28,858 nt of DNA, taken from positions 1 to 28,858 of the forward strand of contig JBPCTR010000065.1 of NCBI GenBank assembly GCA_051011575.1, in the 5' to 3' direction. Shown in pieces: positions 24,420-28,858 of this stretch; the first letter of the stretch is position 1; each line of letters opens with the position of its first letter. Source of the stretch: SHLQ01 sp051011575. GTDB lineage: Bacteria > Actinomycetota > Acidimicrobiia > Acidimicrobiales > SHLQ01. The translations under genes were made by a program, and so were the position numbers. A model generated the notes under the pieces. That model saw only the letters and a program-made list of their open reading frames with translations. It searched no databases and was not told the origin of the DNA.

Positions 24420-24699
24420 CACGTCGCCTTTTCGAATCTGGTGATGGGGTCCCGCGAGATCGACGATACGACAGACGATCCGATCCGTGCCTCGGTCGAA
24501 CGGCCCAACACTCTCCGCGCGTAGGTTTGTCATGAACGCGCGTAAACCGTAACCATTTCGGGCCTCCAAACCCCTTGTGTGACGACAAACTCCTCACGTA
24601 CGGTGGCGAGAACCGACAATGACGTCGGCGGAACACAGAATCACCAACGCGTGGGCGGCTTCGGGCGGAGCCGCCCACGTGAGGTTTTCACGCAACGGT
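24420..24699. other. 280-bp intergenic region between the secreted protein and the MDMPI gene
   Basis: No gene was recognised. It probably holds the promoter of the secreted protein: minus-strand TATCGT at 24463-24468 is a possible -10. Two direct copies of CGCGCGTA (24516-24523 and 24537-24544) are 21 bp apart. A terminator-like hairpin lies at 24650-24679. The base composition is locally less GC-rich (around 24530-24600) than the genes. Confidence 0.5.
24650..24679 (-). terminator. Terminator-like hairpin after the MDMPI gene
   Basis: Perfect 11-bp arms, cgtgggcggct (24650-24660) and agccgcccacg (24669-24679), enclose an 8-nt loop. It lies 20 bases beyond the minus-strand stop at 24700. 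No T tract follows on the minus strand; on the plus strand a short TTTT comes a few bases later. Termination of the MDMPI transcript is the likely role. Confidence 0.6.
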
Positions 24700-25497
24700 T
24701 CACTGGGTGGCGTTGGTGAGCATCTCCCGCACAGTTCCCGCAACCGCGACATCGCCGGATCGGGCGAGAGCGCCAAGGTCGCCTCGGCCCCACAACCACA
24801 AGAGCAGATCGATCGCGGCGCCGCCGAGAGCGAGGGTTGCATCTTCCACGTCGGGCACCGGTTCGGCGGCAACGAGGTCGTAGGTCTTCCCGGATTTGGG
24901 TGACGTGCCGGTCATCCGTCCGAGACGGAACCCCCAACGATCGGTGGTGTCACGGGCAACCAGAGAGACGGTGTGGTCGCCGGGGTGCCATGCCGCCCAA
25001 TCAGGCAGGTCGCCGATGAAGAGGTTGATCAGCTCGTCGACCCCGTCGGCGGCGAGTCGAGGCGCGACCACGGGGAGTGGAGCGTTCGCGGCGAGAAGTC
25101 CGTCGACGTGGTGGATGAGAGCCTCGTGGGACTGGCGTCGGATGCTGAAGCCCACGGTGTGATCGCTCGACCAGCTCCACGCGGCTTCGCCGGGGTCGGC
25201 TCCATCGAGGATGTGAACGAGGTCATCGACTCCGCTGCGGAGGGCCGACGCGAGCGCGACGTCGGGAAGCCGCTCGGGCTCTTCGTAGGTCTGAGGGCGG
25301 GCATCGGGGCGCCCCCCGAGGATGTAACGCCAGAACGTCTGAACTTCGATCATGTGCCACACGAGATCGGCCATCGTCCAGTCGCCGCAGGTGGGGACAG
25401 AATCGGCGAGCGACGCGGCGTTTGCGACGTCGGCGAGACCGTGGGAGTGACGACGGATCACGTCGGTTCCGAGGGTGTCGAGGTGGAGGCCGTTCAT
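24700..25497 (-). CDS. Maleylpyruvate isomerase/DinB-family protein, mycothiol-dependent type
   Basis: A 265-residue protein of the TIGR03083-like actinobacterial family. The N-terminal four-helix MDMPI_N/DinB_2 bundle carries the metal ligands: His48 in MADLVWHMIEVQ, and Glu125 and His129 in QSHEALIHHVDG, the His...ExxxH arrangement seen in Corynebacterium maleylpyruvate isomerase. A smaller C-terminal domain (about 160-265) has WAAWHPGDHTVSLVARD and a final helical part LALGGAAIDLLLWLWGRGD. Known relatives use mycothiol as thiol cofactor, and most members have no known substrate, so maleylpyruvate itself is not implied. Its presence fits an actinobacterium. The ATG at 25497 gives a normal N-terminus; the gene is divergent from ileS, 61 bp away. 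Confidence 0.88.
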   Translation of the reverse strand: MNGLHLDTLGTDVIRRHSHGLADVANAASLADSVPTCGDWTMADLVWHMIEVQTFWRYILGGRPDARPQTYEEPERLPDVALASALRSGVDDLVHILDGADPGEAAWSWSSDHTVGFSIRRQSHEALIHHVDGLLAANAPLPVVAPRLAADGVDELINLFIGDLPDWAAWHPGDHTVSLVARDTTDRWGFRLGRMTGTSPKSGKTYDLVAAEPVPDVEDATLALGGAAIDLLLWLWGRGDLGALARSGDVAVAGTVREMLTNATQ

Positions 25498-25544
25498 GGA
25501 TCGAGTCTGTCATGTGGGCCCACGGTCCACCCCCGCTTTTTCGA

Positions 25545-25550
25545 TAGTCT
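25545..25550 (+). promoter_or_regulatory. Putative -10 box of a leaderless promoter for ileS
   Basis: TAGTCT lies eight bases before the ATG at 25559, without a Shine-Dalgarno. The 61-bp gap to the divergent gene leaves no room for a T-box leader, so ileS regulation here does not use one. Confidence 0.38.
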
Positions 25551-25558
25551 GATGCGCT

Positions 25559-28500
25559 ATGACTGCAGGCGACGCCCAGCCCTACCCGTCCGTCGACAAA
25601 CCCGATTTCCCGGCGATCGAGGAGCGTACTCTGGCGCGTTGGGACGAGCAGGGAGCGTTCGAGAAGTCGGTCGACCAGCGGCCCGACAGCAGCGAGTACG
25701 TGTTCTACGACGGCCCGCCATTTGCCAACGGTCTCCCCCACCACGGACACCTCCTCACGGGCTACGTGAAGGACGTGGTGCCGCGGTATCGCGCCATGCG
25801 CGGCAAGAAGGTGGAGCGCCGGTTCGGGTGGGACTGCCACGGCCTTCCCGCCGAGATGGAGACAGAAAAGCAGTTGGGCGTATCCGGCCGCGCAGCCATC
25901 ACCGAGTTCGGGATCGCGGAGTTCAACGAAGCGTGCCGCACGTCGGTGCAGCGGTACACCGAGGACTGGGAGAGCACAGTCACCCGCCAGGCTCGATGGG
26001 TCGACTTCGAGAACGACTACAAGACGATGGACATCGACTACATGGAGTCGGTGATCTGGGCGTTCAAACAACTCTGGGACAAGGGGCTGATCTACGAGGC
26101 CAACCGGGTCATGCCCTACTCGTGGGGCGCGGAGACGCCGCTTTCGAACTTCGAGATCCGCCTCGACGATGCGACGAGGCCCCGCCAGGACCCCGCGATC
26201 ACCGTGGCGTTCGACCTGAACCCCGAACCGGGCGACCCTGGCCCGATGAAGATGCTGGCCTGGACCACGACACCGTGGACCCTGCCCTCGAACCTCGGCC
26301 TCATCGTGGGCCCCGACCTCGAGTACTCGATCATGGAACTCGAGGGCGCTTACTACGTGCTCGGTGCGGCCACGGTGGCCAACTACGAGAAGCAGCTCGA
26401 AGGCGCGGTCGAGCATGGCCGGGTTCTCGGCTCGGAGCTCGTGGGCCGCACGTACGAGCCCATGTTCGGCTACTTCGCCGACCGTCCCGACCTCTACGCG
26501 TTCCGCGTGATGTCGGGCGACTTCGTCGAAACCGAAGAAGGCACGGGAGTGGTACACACGGCTCCGGGCTTCGGCGAAGACGATCAGCGCATCGCCGAGG
26601 AGAACGGCATGGGCATGGTGGTGCCGGTCGACGACCAGGGCCGCTTCACCGCCGAGGTCACCGACTTTGCCGGTCGCAACGTGCTCGAGGCGAACACCGA
26701 CATCATCCGGGTACTCAAGGACGCCGGCCGGTTGATCCGTCACGACACGTACGAGCACAACTACCCGCACTGTTGGCGCACGGACACGCCGATCATCTAC
26801 CGGGCGCTTCCCAGCTGGTACGTGCGGGTCACCGACATTCGAGATCGCCTGGTCGAGCTGAATCAGGAGATCAACTGGATCCCCGAGAACGTGCGCGATG
26901 GCCGCTTCGGTCGTTGGCTCGAAGGAGCGCGCGACTGGTCGATAAGCCGTAACCGTTTCTGGGGATCGCCCATCCCGGTCTGGCGTTCCGACAATCCCGA
27001 GTATCCCCGCATCGACGTGTACGGCAGCCTCGACGAGATCGAGGCCGATTTCGGCGTGCGCCCCCAGGACCTGCACCGCCCCTACATCGACGAGCTGGTG
27101 CGTCCAAACCCCGACGACCCCACCGGTCAGGCGATGATGCGCCGCGTGCCCGAGGTTCTCGACTGCTGGTTCGAGTCCGGGTCGATGCCCTTCGCCCAGG
27201 TCCACTACCCGTTCGAGAACAAGGAATGGTTCGAGGATCACTACCCCGCCGACTTCATCGTGGAGTACATCAATCAGACGCGCGGCTGGTTCTACACGCT
27301 GCACGTGCTGGCCGGCGCGCTGTTCGACAAGCCGTCGTTCCAGAACGTGATCTGCCACGGCATCCTGCTCGCCGAAGACGGCACCAAGTTGTCGAAGAAA
27401 CTGCGCAACTACACTGAACCGACCGAGATCTTCGATGAGCAGGGAGCTGACGCGCTGCGTTGGTACTTCATGAACTCGAACATCGTGCGAGGCGGCGATG
27501 CGCGCATCTCCGATCACGGCATCGCTGAGGTCACCCGCCAGGTGATGCTCCCCGTGTGGAACGCGTATTCGTTCTTCACCCTCTACGCAAACATCGACGG
27601 CTACCGCGCGAAGATCCGCACCGACTCGCCCGACGAGTTGGACCGATACATCCTGGCCAAGCTCCGCGAGGTCATCGAGAACACGACCGAACGCATGGAG
27701 GCCTACGACCTCGCCGGCGCCACCGCGCAGATCGCCTCGTTTCTCGACGCGCTCAACAACTGGTACATCCGCCGCTCCCGCGAGCGCTTCTGGGGAACGA
27801 GCGACTCCGCCGATCCTGCCGATCGGGAGCGCGCCTATGACACGCTCTATACGGTTCTGACCAACTTCTTGAAGATCGCGGCGCCGTTCCTGCCGATGAT
27901 CACCGAAGAGATCTACACCAACCTCACCGGTGAAGAGTCGGTGCACCTCGCCGACTGGCCCGACCCCGCGGACTTCCCCGCCGATCACGATCTTGTCGAC
28001 GGCATGGATCGGGTGCGGTCGGTCGTATCGTGCGCGCTTCGGCTGCGCGAAGACAACGGACTCCGCGTTCGCCTGCCGCTCGCCTCCCTCACGGTTGCCG
28101 GTGCCGATTCCGCCTCGCTCGAATCGCTGGCGCATCTCGTCGCCGATGAAGTCAATGTGAAGTCGGTCAAGTTCTCGCCCGAGCTGTCGTCGTTCGCCGA
28201 GTTCGCACTGCAGCCCAACGGCAAGGTCCTCGGTCCTCGCCTGGGTGGCGACGTTCAGAAGGTCTTCGGTGCGGCCAAGCAGGGGCAGTGGGAGCAGAAC
28301 GAAGACGGCACGATCGAGATCGCCGGCCACACGCTCGCCTGCGACGAGGTCGACCTCACGTTCAGGCCCGCCGAAGGCGTCACCGCTGCTGCACTTCCCA
28401 CGAACGACGCGGTGGTCGTGCTCGACACCGAGCTGACGCAGGAGCTCGAGGCCGAAGGCCTGGCCCGCGACATCGTGCGGTCGGTGCAGGAAGCTCGCAA

Positions 28501-28693
28501 GAACGAGGATCTGGTGGTCACCGATCGCATCGCCCTCACCCTGGACCTTCCTCCCGATGCCGTCGAGGCGGTCCGAGCGATGGAGGGCTACGTCGCCGAG
28601 CAGGTCCTGGCCACCAGCGTCGAGTACGGGTCGGTCGACAGCGGACACGACGCCGCCGGGGTCGGCTCACTCAGTTTCGTCGTGGCGGGCTGA
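25559..28693 (+). CDS. ileS: Isoleucyl-tRNA synthetase, IleS2 (eukaryote-like) type
   Basis: A 1044-residue class Ia synthetase that charges tRNA-Ile. The N-terminal YDGPPFANGLPHHGHLLTG contains the HIGH-type motif HHGH (61-64). GWDCHGLPAEMETEK follows. The CP1 editing domain shows TTPWTLPSNLGL and GTGVVHTAPGFGEDD. GARDWSISRNRFWGSPIPVW and FIVEYINQTRGWFYTLH return to the catalytic core. The KMSKS-type loop is KLSKK (610-614) in EDGTKLSKKLRNY. The anticodon-binding domain (from about 690) has NNWYIRRSRERFWG. Total length and absence of the C-terminal CxxC zinc motif of IleS1 point to IleS2, the form linked in other bacteria to mupirocin tolerance. That property is inferred. The ATG is preceded by a TAGTCT box. 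Confidence 0.95.
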   Translation: MTAGDAQPYPSVDKPDFPAIEERTLARWDEQGAFEKSVDQRPDSSEYVFYDGPPFANGLPHHGHLLTGYVKDVVPRYRAMRGKKVERRFGWDCHGLPAEMETEKQLGVSGRAAITEFGIAEFNEACRTSVQRYTEDWESTVTRQARWVDFENDYKTMDIDYMESVIWAFKQLWDKGLIYEANRVMPYSWGAETPLSNFEIRLDDATRPRQDPAITVAFDLNPEPGDPGPMKMLAWTTTPWTLPSNLGLIVGPDLEYSIMELEGAYYVLGAATVANYEKQLEGAVEHGRVLGSELVGRTYEPMFGYFADRPDLYAFRVMSGDFVETEEGTGVVHTAPGFGEDDQRIAEENGMGMVVPVDDQGRFTAEVTDFAGRNVLEANTDIIRVLKDAGRLIRHDTYEHNYPHCWRTDTPIIYRALPSWYVRVTDIRDRLVELNQEINWIPENVRDGRFGRWLEGARDWSISRNRFWGSPIPVWRSDNPEYPRIDVYGSLDEIEADFGVRPQDLHRPYIDELVRPNPDDPTGQAMMRRVPEVLDCWFESGSMPFAQVHYPFENKEWFEDHYPADFIVEYINQTRGWFYTLHVLAGALFDKPSFQNVICHGILLAEDGTKLSKKLRNYTEPTEIFDEQGADALRWYFMNSNIVRGGDARISDHGIAEVTRQVMLPVWNAYSFFTLYANIDGYRAKIRTDSPDELDRYILAKLREVIENTTERMEAYDLAGATAQIASFLDALNNWYIRRSRERFWGTSDSADPADRERAYDTLYTVLTNFLKIAAPFLPMITEEIYTNLTGEESVHLADWPDPADFPADHDLVDGMDRVRSVVSCALRLREDNGLRVRLPLASLTVAGADSASLESLAHLVADEVNVKSVKFSPELSSFAEFALQPNGKVLGPRLGGDVQKVFGAAKQGQWEQNEDGTIEIAGHTLACDEVDLTFRPAEGVTAAALPTNDAVVVLDTELTQELEAEGLARDIVRSVQEARKNEDLVVTDRIALTLDLPPDAVEAVRAMEGYVAEQVLATSVEYGSVDSGHDAAGVGSLSFVVAG

Positions 28694-28698
28694 CCTCG

Positions 28699-28858
28699 GT
28701 GGACTCGCCCAGGGACCGCTTCCTCACGGTCATGGGAAGAAAGCCGGTGATCGAAGCGCTTCACGACTCAACACTTCAGTTCGACAAGATCCTCCTGAGC
28801 CGCTCGGCGCACGGCCCCGAAATCGAGACGATCACGGGCATGGCCGTCGGTCGCAGGG
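28699..28858 (+). CDS. SpoU/TrmH-family RNA 2'-O-methyltransferase (5' part only)
   Basis: The first 53 codons are present before the window ends. GTG 28699 gives VDSPRDRFLTVMGRKPVIEA; ATG 28732 is an alternative. FLTVMGRKPVIEALHDS and FDKILLSRSAHG match the N-terminal substrate-binding domain of TrmH/RlmB-type methyltransferases, which use SAM to methylate ribose in rRNA or tRNA. The SPOUT domain with its knot is outside the window, so the family call is tentative. It starts five bases after the ileS stop and is likely cotranscribed with it. Confidence 0.72.
   Translation, partial: MDSPRDRFLTVMGRKPVIEALHDSTLQFDKILLSRSAHGPEIETITGMAVGRR

Noticed and set aside
24420..24569. Upstream extension of the secreted-protein frame to 24569
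   Set aside because: Starting there would bury the signal peptide about 50 residues inside the protein. ATG 24419 gives a normal export signal.
25498..25558. T-box riboswitch upstream of ileS
   Set aside because: Only 61 bp separate ileS from a divergent gene, and no T-box consensus or specifier hairpin was seen.
25223..28648. A 1141-codon open frame on the minus strand opposite ileS
   Set aside because: It lies fully against a well-conserved synthetase. Its product is rich in Arg/Val/Glu/His with no recognisable domain. GC-rich codon bias in ileS removes stop codons from the opposite strand, which explains the length.

Overview
The window is a gene-dense, GC-rich stretch of bacterial chromosome. 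The best guess is a free-living actinobacterium of the class Acidimicrobiia (Ilumatobacter-like). Reasons: GC-rich third positions, several short TANNNT boxes 7-9 nt ahead of start codons that lack Shine-Dalgarno sequences (leaderless style), a mycothiol-type maleylpyruvate isomerase family protein, a DapC of the mycobacterial type, and a PspC-domain two-component system. The taxonomic call is inference. No IS element, prophage, CRISPR array, tRNA or rRNA was seen.

Layout. 1-1834 (-): a truncated trypsin-like lipoprotein behind an ACAD10/11-like acyl-CoA dehydrogenase. 1896-2973 (+): a degenerate PAP2-like membrane protein and a small lipoprotein. 2977-5426 (-): a BCP/PrxQ peroxiredoxin whose catalytic cysteine codon is an in-frame TGA, preceded by an orphan HyuA-type hydantoinase subunit. 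5438-6628 (+): DapC. 6632-8743 (-): a homocysteine S-methyltransferase-family protein and an esterase-like lipoprotein without its serine nucleophile. 8807-12141: a divergent envelope-stress-like module, with a PspC/LiaF-like protein plus a 22-residue micropeptide on one side and a PspC-domain histidine kinase with a LuxR-type response regulator on the other. An inverted repeat lies between them. 12166-13167 (-): GalE. 13251-16652 (+): Maf, a tRNA-dihydrouridine synthase, an aminotransferase and a cyclic-nucleotide-binding protein. 16675-17460 (-): a crotonase-fold isomerase/hydratase. 17559-19890 (+): a SARP-like winged-helix protein of unknown output and an ECF sigma factor. 19946-22474 (+): cystathionine beta-synthase and cystathionine gamma-synthase/lyase. 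22521-25497 (-): a large secreted beta-propeller-like protein and a DinB/MDMPI protein. 25559-28858 (+): an IleS2-type isoleucyl-tRNA synthetase and the start of a SpoU/TrmH RNA methyltransferase.

How the genes fit together. Sulfur amino-acid metabolism is represented by Cbs, MetB and the homocysteine methyltransferase, lysine biosynthesis by DapC, and translation or RNA modification by IleS, Dus and TrmH. Envelope sensing is represented by the PspC module.

The observation most worth following is the peroxiredoxin at 2977-3426. Its frame is intact and family-like on both sides of a single TGA that sits exactly at the peroxidatic Cys position, with the second cysteine five residues later. This makes it a strong candidate selenocysteine peroxiredoxin that ordinary gene calling would truncate.
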